DNA of 64,000 nucleotides from Pseudomonas lundensis (GCF_001042985.1 NZ_JYKY01000011.1:1-64000), one strand, 5' to 3'; shown: positions 39,128 to 48,706, numbered from the stretch's first letter. Notes: generated by a model from the sequence alone, not told the origin. Numbers and translations: made by a program.

Positions 39128-40102
39128 TTAGGCAGTGCTCGCGTCCGGACTAGAGGCTGACTGCGGCCGACTCGCTTCTTGCGCCAGCCGTTCAACCAGA
39201 AAGTCGATAAACACCCGCAATTTCGGCGGCAGATAACGGGTCGGCTCGTACAGCAGCCACACGCCACCGTGGTAAGACGCAATAAAGTCCCACTCGGGCA
39301 ACACCTGAACGATGCGCCCTTGCTCCAGTGCCTGACGCGCCGTGAAGTACGGCAGGCTGCCAATTCCGATGTGCTGCAACACCGCATCCAGCCGAACGCC
39401 CGTGTGATTGGCGGCATACCGCCCCTTCACCCCCACCACAGCGGATACGCTGCCCTGCTTGAACTTCCACCGTGCATCGGCCGGAGTCTCGCCCAGGCAA
39501 ATACAGCTGTGATGGCGCAGATCTTCGGGCTGTTGCGGGACGCCGTTCGAGGCCAGGTACTGAGGGGTTGCGCACAGCAGTTGCTCGATCACACACAATT
39601 GCCGCCCCGCCAAGCCCGGCGCGGGCTGGTCAGTGACGCGAATGCTCAAGTCGACGTTGCCATCAATCAAATCCACATAGCGGTCTTCAAGCACCAACTG
39701 CACATCCACGTGCGGGAAGCGGCGCAGGAACTCGGGCATATGCGGGTGGATGACGTAGCGGCCGATGGCCTTGGGGACGCTCACGCGCACCAGACCTTCA
39801 GCCTCTTGGGTAAACCGTCCACTGACTTCCATGACCGATTGCGCCGCGCCCACCACATCCCGGCAGCGCTTATACACCTCCTCCCCGCCATCGCTCAGAC
39901 GCAGTTTGCGGGTGGTGCGCTGCAACAAACGGATGGCCAATGCCTTTTCCAGCCGGGCAATGCTGCGGCTCACCGCAGAGGGCGAGGTGCCCAGTTGCCG
40001 CGCCGCTTCAGAAAAATTCCCGGCCTCGACCACCTTCACGAAAATCGCCATTTCGGCCAATAAGGACAACGGTAGATTTATGCTCACAGCGCACAGGTCC
40101 AT
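39128..40102 (-). CDS. LysR-family transcriptional regulator
   Basis: Regulator of up to 324 residues. The winged helix-turn-helix is AEMAIFVKVVEAGNFSEAARQLGTSPSAVSRSIARLEKAL, followed by a periplasmic-binding-protein-like effector domain (from about residue 105). The start is uncertain: ATG 40102 gives 16 extra residues before AEMAIFVKVV. It is divergent from the AlaX-like gene, 73 bp away; whether it controls that gene is not known. Confidence 0.88.
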   Translation of the reverse strand: MDLCAVSINLPLSLLAEMAIFVKVVEAGNFSEAARQLGTSPSAVSRSIARLEKALAIRLLQRTTRKLRLSDGGEEVYKRCRDVVGAAQSVMEVSGRFTQEAEGLVRVSVPKAIGRYVIHPHMPEFLRRFPHVDVQLVLEDRYVDLIDGNVDLSIRVTDQPAPGLAGRQLCVIEQLLCATPQYLASNGVPQQPEDLRHHSCICLGETPADARWKFKQGSVSAVVGVKGRYAANHTGVRLDAVLQHIGIGSLPYFTARQALEQGRIVQVLPEWDFIASYHGGVWLLYEPTRYLPPKLRVFIDFLVERLAQEASRPQSASSPDASTA

Positions 40103-40175
40103 TGAAAGTTGAAGGGATTATCACGCCAAGGTGACGTCCTTATACTTTAAAAACTTGTTTCTCAGGAACCTCCCC

Positions 40176-40802
40176 ATGACCCCACGCCTGTTTTTTACCG
40201 AAGATGGACTCACCGCTCAGGTCGATGTGCTCAGTTGTGCGCCGTGTGACGATGGATTTGCGGTGGTGTTGAGTCGCACCCCTTTTCACCCCCAGGGTGG
40301 CGGGCAGCCCAGCGACACGGGCTGGATTGGGGACAGCGAAGTGATCAAGGTCTTCCATGATGTCGAGCACTTGGTGCATGTGGTCAACGCCGCAGTGCAA
40401 ACAGGTAAAAACCAGGCCCGAGTCGATGCGACGCGGCGCCTTTTGAATACCCGCCTGCATTCGGCCGGTCATTTGATCGGCGTCTGTGGCGAACGCGCAG
40501 GCTGGATCCCCAGCAAAGCGCATCATTGGCCCGGTGAATGCCGGGTCAGCTTCGTCCCGGGCAACGCCCCTCAGCCGCTGCAGGCGCAACAGGTCGAGGA
40601 GCAACTGCAGCGATGGATCGACGCAGACTTGCCGCGGATGACGCACATGGAAGGCGACCAGCGTTTCATCGGCTTCGGTGAACTGCCCACCCACCCATGC
40701 GCTGGCACCCATGTCAGCTCGTTGAAGCAATTGAAGACAGTGCCCATCCTGTCGATCAAAGAAAAGAAAGGCGTGCTCACCGTTCGCTACGACGTGCAAT
40801 AA
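40176..40802 (+). CDS. Alanyl-tRNA editing protein (AlaX-like)
   Basis: Free-standing homologue of the alanyl-tRNA synthetase editing domain, expected to remove Ser or Gly from mischarged tRNA-Ala; 208 residues. The threonyl/alanyl second additional domain has the zinc-binding HSAGH (HxxxH) and CAGTH (CxxxH) motifs, and the N-terminal beta-barrel part has RTPFHPQGGGQPSDTG. The open frame begins at 40131, but ATG 40176 (MTPRLFFTEDG) has AGGAAC upstream and suits the family. It is divergent from a LysR gene. Confidence 0.88.
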   Translation: MTPRLFFTEDGLTAQVDVLSCAPCDDGFAVVLSRTPFHPQGGGQPSDTGWIGDSEVIKVFHDVEHLVHVVNAAVQTGKNQARVDATRRLLNTRLHSAGHLIGVCGERAGWIPSKAHHWPGECRVSFVPGNAPQPLQAQQVEEQLQRWIDADLPRMTHMEGDQRFIGFGELPTHPCAGTHVSSLKQLKTVPILSIKEKKGVLTVRYDVQ

Positions 40803-40812
40803 GAGCCCGCCA

Positions 40813-43800
40813 TTAAGGGATCAACAGGAACAGCCGCTGGGCCAATGCCGTATCCAGTTTGGCGCGGTACACCTCAATCACTTCTTGCGAGGTCCCGGCC
40901 TTTGAATACAGCGCCTGTTCACTCAACCGCCGCTGGGCTGCCGTTTTGAGATGCGCCACATCGAACGCAGCCGTCGGGGTATCGAGCGCTTTGTAATGAA
41001 AGTGCGCGTACCACAGCGCTGCCCCCTGTTTGTCGTCGATGGCGTATTCCTGCAGGTAATCCTTGCGCTGGCCGCGGGACAAGAACTTGCGCTCACCCAG
41101 GCGCCGAATCCTGATTTCTCCCTGCGTATTCAAATACTCCACATTGGGGCCCGTCGGCGGGAGGCGCTTGATCATGCTGATTCGCAAACTTTTACCCAAC
41201 GCGCGCAACTTGATGGCCTCTGCCTTCAATTGTTCGCTCAGTGCCCGGGCTGCCTGTTTGCGCGTTTCGCTCAGGGTTTCCGGTTCAGTGCTGACGCCCG
41301 TCACAATCCGGTCGATCTGCACCGCCACCTCATCAAGGCTCTTGCCTTTGAATTCCAGAATTTCTTCGATTTCGACGGGGATTTTTGAAGTCATGGCGCT
41401 GGAACGGCTGGTTTCAATCGCACTGTCGACCTTGGCCAGCAAGCGTCGACCGTCGGCTTCGAGCCGCGAGAGGTTTCTGGCCTGAGTGGCCAGTTGCACA
41501 GCCGGCCGCAGTTGAGTGATTTCCTCCCAGACACCACTCTCGACCTGCTTATAGGTGTGAACGGACAGCCTGCCAAAGCCTTCGGTCACATCCACCACGC
41601 CGCCAGATTGACCCGCGGATGATTCGCGCGGGGCGCCGACCAATACCTGATGGGTGGTGGTCTTAATCACCCGTTGTGGCGCTCCGGATGTCGCCTGCTT
41701 TTTACTGAGTGCCGCATACGCCAATCGGCTAGGCCCCGGTCGCGGCTCTTCGTATTCTGAAGATGAGCTCTCGGAGTCGCGAATAACTTTTTCTAGCTGG
41801 GATTCTGCAAACACTCTCAAGTGCCGGACTACCTGCATGATCGGCGCCAGGTACTCATTCCGAAAATGCTCGGACTCCAGATTGATCAAGTTCCCGCACA
41901 CACTTTCTGCTGCATAGTACTGCTCGATAGCGCGGTCCAGCAGCGCAATGTGATCTTCGCTGTACAGTTGATTATCCATCCGCAAACTCAGTTGCGACCA
42001 CGCCGTATCAATCAGCGCCGCACTGCCAAAGAAGTTGAACGCATGCTGTTCTTCCGGGGACAAGTTGACACCGCCCCGGCGGATCACCAGCTCACACAAG
42101 GTTTCCAGATACACAGCCGACCAATGACGATCAAAGTATTCCTGATCCTCCATATGCTTAAGCTCGCGCAGCGCACTGTCTTTGGGCAAAGGGCGTCCAT
42201 GTACGTGTCTGAGGGCTTCAACTTCCAGCGCCGAGTTGTAAAACAGTTTGGCTTCGATATCGCGGGCTTTTTCCAGGTTCTCAATCCACGTTTCATACGT
42301 ACTAACAGAGCCGGCTGTCAGCTGTTTGGCCACATCAAGCAACTTTTCCAGAAAGTCCTCTTGAGAGTTGAAGACCGGGAGGGCCTGGCGCTCCAGCTCA
42401 TAGTAGTTCTGCAATTTGAAGTGCTGCAGGGTCAGCTTTACCCAGCATTCATGGAGTAGCTTTGCACGCGACTCCAACGGCGAGATCGCTTCGGCTTTGT
42501 CCAAGAGATTGATCAGGTCGTGCATCTTTAGCCGCCAGCTTTCAAACTCAACGCTGAAACGCTCAAGAAACGCTGCCCGACGGTCCACCGCAGTGTCCAT
42601 GAGCCCCTGTGTGACGTGCAGGACGCGCTCACTGTCATTAATTTGGCCTTTGAGGACTTCAGCCTGCTGTAGCAGTTCGTTAACTTTCTTTTGTTTCTCA
42701 TCACGCAGTTTCTTGATCCGCGCTTTAGGCCCGCCACCTTTCAAACCTAGCCGCAAATCCAGTTGCCAACGACCGGAAGGCTCTTTCATCAAGCGAGGCC
42801 CCCGACGGTTGGCGTGCTGTACATCTTGAATGTGCAAGCCTTCAGCATCACGCGCCACGCAATACGTTTTGTTAGCGATGCGCACGTAGGACACGCCTTG
42901 GTACGTCAGGATGCCGGCCAATTCGCCTACTTCAATCGGCGTGGCATCGGTCAGATCAACTGGCACTTCATAGGTTTCGAGTTCCAGACGTTGCGCGCCG
43001 GTCAAGCGCTGCGATGGACTGAACCAGGACACCGCCAGTGCCGAATAGTCCTGAACAGCCGAAGGGGTCAGATCCGGCCGTTTTTCAGGGGTTATCAGCG
43101 GCAACTTGTCCGGTTTTACACTGGGCGCATTGGGTTCTTCATAGCGGGAGAACAACGGCTCATCGACTGGCACTTTCAAACGCCGACGGTCATTGGCGAG
43201 CGTCCTGAAATTCAGACCTTCCTGCAATAACGCCAGGCTGATGTTGAGCAACAGGTCGATCACTGACTCCAACGCGGCCTCTTTGTCCCCCCTCAAACGC
43301 GCATGCAGCGTGCTATCAATGCTCAGCAAGGTCTGGAGCAACCAGGCAGCCTTCTGCAATGGCCCATTGACGAAAAACGTGAGGCCATTAAACAAGGCCC
43401 AACCGGCTTTTTTAACCAACAGCCAACGCCGCTCTGCAACGGTAACGGTCTGTTTGTCTGCCAATAAAAGCAATGCCTGGGCATTGGCCTCAAACAGCGC
43501 GTCAAAGTAATTACCCACTACAGCCTGTGTGCTCAACATCGCTGGACTGCGTGGTAACAGCGCCAGGAAGCCTTCCAGCAACACCCCTTCCAGATGCGGT
43601 CTGGCAAACCCGGCGTCAGCGTACACGTCGCGCGCATCATCGTTGAGCCATTGCAGCACGCTGTAATTCAGGTCTTCAGAGTCGCTGATCGCCGCAAATA
43701 GCGCCGCCCATGTTGCACACTCCTGCAACGGTTCGGGCGCGAAGGGTTGATAGAGGACAAACGGGCCTGTGTCGACCTGACGCGGGCCCAGTACAAACAT

Positions 43801-45555
43801 GTTGGCGACATAATCCGTTGACGCCCCCTCATAGGCGATGAACCCCAACGGCCGCACACAGAGGTCACTTTTCTCCAGCGTGTCGTGTGCGTCGGGGCGC
43901 ATCAGGCCGTTCACGATGTTCCAGCCCTGTTGCGTAAACCCGGCTTCACCCTTGATCAGTTTTTCCAGGGCGAATAGCGGCAGTTGCACGCTCAGCTGGG
44001 ATTTGAACAACGTTTTACGACGTGCGACTTCATCTGGTTCATCAATCAGCAACCGTTTGATCAGCGCAATGTACTGCGAGCCGACATCCAGCTCGTCCAC
44101 TAACTGTCGCGCATAATCTGCGGTGAACCAGTCTGGCAAAACGGTGGCGTCGCGCCCCTGAACCCCAATAAGCCCGACGGGCCAGCCGCCGCGATAGCTC
44201 AGGACAAACTCGGTCAGGGGCAGCGTGTCGTCGGTAAAAATCGGCAAGGTCAGCACTTCGACACCCAGGTCATGAATCTCGACCCTGGCGATGTCGATGT
44301 CTGCGCCGGGGTGATCCCTGTCCAGCCGTTGCCTGATTTGCTGCTCAGCAAATGTCGGCAAGGCATCGATCCCGTCCAGGAATGTTTTCCCCTGCGCTTG
44401 CTGCTGAAACAAGGCCTGGGCAATCATCAGCTTGCTGTAGGCCAACAGGTGCTGCGCTGATGCTTGCTTGAGCCATGCTGGCAATTTCGTCATGACATGG
44501 TCCAGCCACGGACGGTCTTGCTCATTGAACAAAGGGAACATGCCCACGGCAGCATCCAGTTTTTGTTCCAGACGCAATGCACTCCAGTGTTCGCGCCGGG
44601 CTGTTTGGCCAAGCGCCTGCACAACGCGCAGCTGCTGATCCAGCAGGGTGCAGGAAAGTGCGGTGAAAAAGTCACCTGACGGTTCGTGCAACGCCCATGC
44701 AAATACGGGTTGTTCGAGGGTGTCCTGAAGGCGGCTGGCCATTCGTGTGGCGTAATCATTCAGCGACTCAAATACTTCAATGCCTGATTCCAGCGAGTAA
44801 CTGAGCACCAGCAGGCGCTGCTTCATCTGCCGCGTAACAAGCATCACACCGGGTAATTGGAAGCGCTCAACACCTTGCGCCTGCAAGGCCTGAATATTGA
44901 CCAGACAGGCGTGTAAAGGCGTCTCTTGTGTCCCTTTTACGCGTGTGTCCTTGTCGGGAAAATTGGCCACCACCGCCATTGAAGCCGCCTGATCATTGCT
45001 CAGGGCAGGTACGTAAAGGTTGTCGGCCAACGTCGATTGCAGCCCCCATTGCTGCACATGGCTCAGCCATTGAAATGGCGATCTGCCCTCACCGTTGCCA
45101 ACACTCCAAAACAGCGTCAGCGCGTGTTGCCAAATGTCGATCAGCAACGCAGCGCATTCATTGATGGCCGTTTGCACGTCATCCATGTGCACAGGCAATG
45201 GGTGGGGATCGCGCTCGCGGGTGTCGCCGGTCAAACGATGGAACCCCTGAATCAGGGTCACTGGCCGCGCATCAAGGTAACTCTGGATCAGCATGTCCAC
45301 CGGGGAGATCAGCCGATAGTGCCGGGGCATGCCGTTCTCGGGGGTGATTAAGGCGGCCGCCACTGGCCAAGGCTCAGCGATATGCAAACCGGTCACATCA
45401 AGATCGAGGCTTGGGTACTTCTCGGCCAGCGCCTCATTGAGTTGGCGGGCCAGCACACTGAACAGCGTGGGACGCGGCGGAAAATGTTGGGCATTGAAGC
45501 TGCCCAGAACCTTGAAACGTGACAATAACCCGGGGGTCGTGGAGAGGGTTTTCAT
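40813..45555 (-). CDS. Giant DUF6543/dermonecrotic-toxin-like protein, 1,580 residues
   Basis: Very large protein of unknown function, by far the largest gene in the window. The part around residues 440-660 looks like the DUF6543/dermonecrotic-toxin N-terminal region found in large pseudomonad proteins: LPLFALEKLIKGEAGFTQQG, NIVNGLMRP, then NMFVLGPRQVDTGPFVLYQP and a SVLQWL-like motif. A hydrophobic stretch lies near 710-790. Near 925 is GRWQLDLRLGLKGGGPKARI, then a long coiled-coil region, a Ser/Glu-rich linker (about 1,255-1,275) and a conserved-looking C-terminal domain from about 1,460 (LPPTGPNVEYLNTQGEIRIR). No signal peptide, VgrG/Rhs/PAAR part, leucine-rich repeats or NEL ligase domain is visible. 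No immunity-type gene is adjacent. The start is ATG 45555, with a weak ribosome binding site. Confidence 0.75.
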   Translation of the reverse strand: MKTLSTTPGLLSRFKVLGSFNAQHFPPRPTLFSVLARQLNEALAEKYPSLDLDVTGLHIAEPWPVAAALITPENGMPRHYRLISPVDMLIQSYLDARPVTLIQGFHRLTGDTRERDPHPLPVHMDDVQTAINECAALLIDIWQHALTLFWSVGNGEGRSPFQWLSHVQQWGLQSTLADNLYVPALSNDQAASMAVVANFPDKDTRVKGTQETPLHACLVNIQALQAQGVERFQLPGVMLVTRQMKQRLLVLSYSLESGIEVFESLNDYATRMASRLQDTLEQPVFAWALHEPSGDFFTALSCTLLDQQLRVVQALGQTARREHWSALRLEQKLDAAVGMFPLFNEQDRPWLDHVMTKLPAWLKQASAQHLLAYSKLMIAQALFQQQAQGKTFLDGIDALPTFAEQQIRQRLDRDHPGADIDIARVEIHDLGVEVLTLPIFTDDTLPLTEFVLSYRGGWPVGLIGVQGRDATVLPDWFTADYARQLVDELDVGSQYIALIKRLLIDEPDEVARRKTLFKSQLSVQLPLFALEKLIKGEAGFTQQGWNIVNGLMRPDAHDTLEKSDLCVRPLGFIAYEGASTDYVANMFVLGPRQVDTGPFVLYQPFAPEPLQECATWAALFAAISDSEDLNYSVLQWLNDDARDVYADAGFARPHLEGVLLEGFLALLPRSPAMLSTQAVVGNYFDALFEANAQALLLLADKQTVTVAERRWLLVKKAGWALFNGLTFFVNGPLQKAAWLLQTLLSIDSTLHARLRGDKEAALESVIDLLLNISLALLQEGLNFRTLANDRRRLKVPVDEPLFSRYEEPNAPSVKPDKLPLITPEKRPDLTPSAVQDYSALAVSWFSPSQRLTGAQRLELETYEVPVDLTDATPIEVGELAGILTYQGVSYVRIANKTYCVARDAEGLHIQDVQHANRRGPRLMKEPSGRWQLDLRLGLKGGGPKARIKKLRDEKQKKVNELLQQAEVLKGQINDSERVLHVTQGLMDTAVDRRAAFLERFSVEFESWRLKMHDLINLLDKAEAISPLESRAKLLHECWVKLTLQHFKLQNYYELERQALPVFNSQEDFLEKLLDVAKQLTAGSVSTYETWIENLEKARDIEAKLFYNSALEVEALRHVHGRPLPKDSALRELKHMEDQEYFDRHWSAVYLETLCELVIRRGGVNLSPEEQHAFNFFGSAALIDTAWSQLSLRMDNQLYSEDHIALLDRAIEQYYAAESVCGNLINLESEHFRNEYLAPIMQVVRHLRVFAESQLEKVIRDSESSSSEYEEPRPGPSRLAYAALSKKQATSGAPQRVIKTTTHQVLVGAPRESSAGQSGGVVDVTEGFGRLSVHTYKQVESGVWEEITQLRPAVQLATQARNLSRLEADGRRLLAKVDSAIETSRSSAMTSKIPVEIEEILEFKGKSLDEVAVQIDRIVTGVSTEPETLSETRKQAARALSEQLKAEAIKLRALGKSLRISMIKRLPPTGPNVEYLNTQGEIRIRRLGERKFLSRGQRKDYLQEYAIDDKQGAALWYAHFHYKALDTPTAAFDVAHLKTAAQRRLSEQALYSKAGTSQEVIEVYRAKLDTALAQRLFLLIP

Positions 45556-45581
45556 AGAGCATCCATTGCGGTGGCGTGAAA

Positions 45582-45627
45582 AGGCCAGTCCGCCCGGCGC
45601 TGTGCCCGGGGCCGGACTGTCTTTTCA
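45582..45627 (-). terminator. Terminator of the betaine-type ABC operon
   Basis: CAGTCCG (45586-45592) and CGGACTG (45613-45619) enclose an inner CCCGG/CCGGG stem; on the minus strand GGCCTTTT follows. It isolates the ABC operon from the giant gene 48 bp later. Confidence 0.6.
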
Positions 45628-45675
45628 TTAAACGCAATGCACACCAGCCTACTGCGGTAGCGGGTTACTTGTCGT

Positions 45676-46506
45676 TTACACCTCTGTGCGCCGACGTTGC
45701 ACAAAACGATCGACGTACTCATCCGCTGGCGCGTTGAGTATTTGCTGCGGCGTCCCGACCTGTATCAATTGCCCGTCCTTGAGAATCGCAATGCGGTTGC
45801 CAATACGCAGCGCCTCATCCAGATCGTGGGTAATGAAGACAATGGTTTTTTGCAGCGTGCGCTGAAGCTCGAGCAACTGGTCCTGCATTTCGGCGCGGAT
45901 CAACGGATCGAGCGCGCTGAAGGCTTCGTCCATCAGGATGATGTCGGTATCGGTGGCCAAGGCCCTTGCCAGCCCCACGCGCTGACGCATGCCCCCCGAC
46001 AATTGATGAATCATCGCCTGTTCATAACCCTGCAAGCCCACCACGCCAATCCAGTGCCGGGCGCGCTCATTGCACTGCGCTTTGTTTTCGCCACGCACCT
46101 TGAGCCCGTAAGCCACGTTTTCCAACACAGTGCGATGGGGCAACAGGCCAAAATTCTGAAACACCATGCTGATTTTATGGCGGCGCAGGTGACGCAAGGC
46201 TGACATGTCGTACTGAAGAATATCTTCACCATCGACCAGGATCTGACCGCTTGTAGGGTCGACCAAACGGTTCAGGTGGCGAACCAGCGTCGACTTGCCC
46301 GACCCGGACAGGCCCATGATGACGAAGACCTCCCCCGCCTGGATCGACAACGACAAATCATTGATACCCACGACGCAGCCGGTTTCGGCCAGGACTTGAT
46401 CCTTGCTTTTGCCCGCCCGAATCAGCGCCAGCACCTCTTTTTCGCGGTTGCCAAAGACCTTGAACACATGACGGACTTCGATTTTGCTCTCGGTCACTGC
46501 GCTCAT
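45676..46506 (-). CDS. Quaternary-amine (glycine betaine/choline) ABC importer, ATPase
   Basis: ATPase of the ProV/OpuAA class, 276 residues. Walker A is IMGLSGSGKSTLVRHLNRL near residue 61, signature is LSGGMRQRVGLARAL, Walker B is IILMDEAFSALDPLIR. Unlike E. coli ProV (400 residues) it stops at the end of the ATPase core and lacks the CBS-domain pair that senses ionic strength, so it looks like a catabolic rather than an osmotically gated uptake system. It overlaps the permease gene by 4 bp. Confidence 0.9.
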   Translation of the reverse strand: MSAVTESKIEVRHVFKVFGNREKEVLALIRAGKSKDQVLAETGCVVGINDLSLSIQAGEVFVIMGLSGSGKSTLVRHLNRLVDPTSGQILVDGEDILQYDMSALRHLRRHKISMVFQNFGLLPHRTVLENVAYGLKVRGENKAQCNERARHWIGVVGLQGYEQAMIHQLSGGMRQRVGLARALATDTDIILMDEAFSALDPLIRAEMQDQLLELQRTLQKTIVFITHDLDEALRIGNRIAILKDGQLIQVGTPQQILNAPADEYVDRFVQRRRTEV

Positions 46507-47354
46507 TTACGCTCTCCGTGCCGCGGCCGACCATAAGCCTGAGTAATGCGATCAATCACCACGGCGAGAATCACAATGGCCAATCCTGCTTCCAGTCCTT
46601 TGCCGACGTTGAGGGTTTGAATGCCCACCAGCACATCCTCGCCCAATCCCCTGGCCCCGATCATGGAAGCGATCACCACCATCGACAACGCCATCATGGT
46701 GGTCTGATTGATCCCGGCCATGATGCTCGGTAAGGCCAGTGGCAATTGCACGCCGAACAGTTGCTGCCACGGGGTGGCACCAAATGCGTTGATGGCCTCC
46801 ATCACTTCGCGATCCACCTGGCGCAGGCCCAGATCGGTGAGGCGGATCAACGGAGGTACGGCATAAATGACCGTGGCGAAAATGGCCGGAACTTTGCCCA
46901 GACCGAACAGCATCAGCACCGGGATCAGGTAAACGAAACTGGGCATGGTTTGCATGATGTCGAGCAACGGCATCATCACCGCCCGCAGACGATTGCTGCG
47001 CGCCGCCAGAATGCCCAAGGGAATGCCGACGAGCACCGAAATCACGGTGGCCACCATCATCAGCGCCAGGGTCTGCATCAGCTTGTCCCAAAGCCCGACC
47101 GCACCGACCAGGAACAGCAAGCCAACGATTAACAGCGTACTGATGATCTTGCGGGTGGCATGCCAGGCAATGGCGCCGACGATGGCCAGCATCAGCCACC
47201 ACGGCGTCAGACGCAGCAGGTTTTCAAGGTGGATAATGGCCCACAGCAACGTGTCCGAGATGTTGCGCAACACATCCCCATAATTGCTTACCAGCGCATC
47301 GACCCCATCGTTGACCCAACCGGCGATGGAGAACGTCAGATTTTCAGGAAACAT
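46503..47354 (-). CDS. Quaternary-amine ABC importer, permease
   Basis: ProW/OpuAB-type inner-membrane permease of 283 residues with about six helices (LLRLTPWWLMLAIVGAIAWHA, TLLIVGLLFLVGAVGLW, ALMMVATVISVLVGIPLGILA, MPSFVYLIPVLMLFGLG and others). The EAA-loop region is VMEAINAFGATPWQQLFGVQLPLALPSIMAGINQTTMMALSMVVIA. It is 30 bp downstream of the binding-protein gene. Confidence 0.92.
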   Translation of the reverse strand: MFPENLTFSIAGWVNDGVDALVSNYGDVLRNISDTLLWAIIHLENLLRLTPWWLMLAIVGAIAWHATRKIISTLLIVGLLFLVGAVGLWDKLMQTLALMMVATVISVLVGIPLGILAARSNRLRAVMMPLLDIMQTMPSFVYLIPVLMLFGLGKVPAIFATVIYAVPPLIRLTDLGLRQVDREVMEAINAFGATPWQQLFGVQLPLALPSIMAGINQTTMMALSMVVIASMIGARGLGEDVLVGIQTLNVGKGLEAGLAIVILAVVIDRITQAYGRPRHGERK

Positions 47355-47384
47355 GCACGGCTCTTGTTCTGAGAAATAAGCGGC

Positions 47385-48398
47385 TTATAACGCCGATTTA
47401 ACTTTTTGGGCGGCCTCAGGGGTTACCCATTTCTCCCAAATCTGCGGCTGTTCACGCAGGAAGGCTTGCGCGGCCTTACGCGGTTCGGTTCGTTTTTCAC
47501 TCATTTGCGCCAGCGTCTGATTCAGCAGGTCGATCGGGAAGTCGACCTTCTCATAAAACTGCACCAACTGCGGGTACTCGGATTTGAAGGGGGCAGAAAC
47601 GCCAATCGCCAATTTCGCAGGCAACGAACGCGTGCCCTTGGGGTTCGGATCGTTCGCGTCGGTCAGGGTTTTCCAGGCCTGGGCATCAAATGGAGGCTCT
47701 TCCAGCTTGATCAACGGGTAGCGCCCGATCAGAGGTGTCGGGGACCAGTAATAGAACAGCACCGGCTTGCCGCGTTTGATCGAAGAACTGATCTCGGCAT
47801 CCAGCGCAGCCCCGGAACCTGTCCGGAAATTCACAAAATCTTTATCCAGCCCGTAGGCTTTGAGCTTTTGACTGTTAACGGTTTCAGACGTCCAGCCGCT
47901 GGGACTGTTGAGAAAGCGCCCGCGGCTCGGGTCTTCCTGATCGCGGAATACATCCTTGTAACGGGCCAGATCGCTGACGGACTTCAGCTCGGGCGCCAAG
48001 GGCTCGATCCCTTTTTTCGGATCGCCTTTAATAACGTACTCCGGTACCCACCACCCTTCGCTGGCGTTTTTCACGATATCGCCCAGGCCGAAGACCTTGC
48101 CTTCTGCTTCAGCCTTGACCCACACCGGACTGCGCCCGGCCCACTCTTCGCCGATCACCTGAATATCGTTTTTAGCCAACGCCGCTTCAAGGCTGACAGT
48201 GCTGCCTGGCAATGTGTCGGTGCTGACGCCGTAGCCCTTTTCAGTGAGCTGGCGCAGCACCTCAGTGATAAAACTGCCGCTTTCCCACGTGAGATCTGCG
48301 AAATGAACCGGTGTTGCCTGGCTTTGTGCCCACACCGGTTGCGTAACGATCCCAAAGGCCAGAAGCGAGCCACTGAGCCACTTTTTAAGATTGTTCAT
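47385..48398 (-). CDS. Quaternary-amine ABC importer, periplasmic binding protein
   Basis: OpuAC/ProX-class binding protein of 337 residues with a Sec signal peptide ending at PVWAQS (cleavage about residue 25). Conserved aromatic residues that could form the cation-binding cage are in FADLTWESG, ASEGWWVPEY and FYYWSPTPL. The frame extends upstream to 48509, but MNNLKKWLSGSLLAFG at 48398 is the signal-peptide start. Ligand (betaine, carnitine, choline or similar) cannot be told from sequence. Confidence 0.9.
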   Translation of the reverse strand: MNNLKKWLSGSLLAFGIVTQPVWAQSQATPVHFADLTWESGSFITEVLRQLTEKGYGVSTDTLPGSTVSLEAALAKNDIQVIGEEWAGRSPVWVKAEAEGKVFGLGDIVKNASEGWWVPEYVIKGDPKKGIEPLAPELKSVSDLARYKDVFRDQEDPSRGRFLNSPSGWTSETVNSQKLKAYGLDKDFVNFRTGSGAALDAEISSSIKRGKPVLFYYWSPTPLIGRYPLIKLEEPPFDAQAWKTLTDANDPNPKGTRSLPAKLAIGVSAPFKSEYPQLVQFYEKVDFPIDLLNQTLAQMSEKRTEPRKAAQAFLREQPQIWEKWVTPEAAQKVKSAL

Positions 48399-48501
48399 AC
48401 GGATTCTCTTGTTGTGTTGTGTCGGCGTGATTGGAGCATTAATGGTTTTGAACAACGAAGGTGACGCAAGGTTCAGGTCAGTACTGACTGAACAAGGGGA
48501 T

Positions 48502-48615
48502 ATGTCCAACCTTAGCAGTCATACCGTCCAGCGGGCGGTGACGCTTAATGGTAAGAACACGTATTTGGCTGTTGTTGAGGCGCAGGGAGTGATTGTGCAA
48601 AGCCGCACGGATTGA
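48502..48615 (+). CDS. Possible small protein, 37 codons
   Basis: ATG at 48502 follows AAGGGGA and opens a 37-codon frame starting MSNLSSHTVQRAV and ending VIVQSRTD. It is followed by a hairpin, though that hairpin is better explained as the tRNA array terminator. The same frame is open back to 48391 with no better start. No family is recognised, so it may be chance or the remnant of a longer gene. Confidence 0.2.
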   Translation: MSNLSSHTVQRAVTLNGKNTYLAVVEAQGVIVQSRTD

Positions 48616-48636
48616 GCACGGCCTAAAAATCGCAGG

Positions 48637-48668
48637 CACAAAAAAAGCAGCCCGTAGGCTGCTTTTAT
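48637..48668 (-). terminator. Terminator at the end of the tRNA array
   Basis: AAAAGCAGCC (48643-48652), loop CGTA, GGCTGCTTTT (48657-48666), with seven T on the minus strand. It lies 40 nt after the last tRNA-Gly. Confidence 0.9.
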
Positions 48669-48706
48669 GTGTTTTTTGAAACTGCGTTGCTCCAAAAAAC
48701 AAAATT

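Larger units (their letters stand above)
48399..48706. other. Spacer between the ABC importer and the tRNA array
   Basis: This 308-base stretch holds the leader of the importer operon, one doubtful small reading frame (48502-48615, listed separately) and the terminator of the tRNA array. Nothing else is recognisable. Confidence 0.5.
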
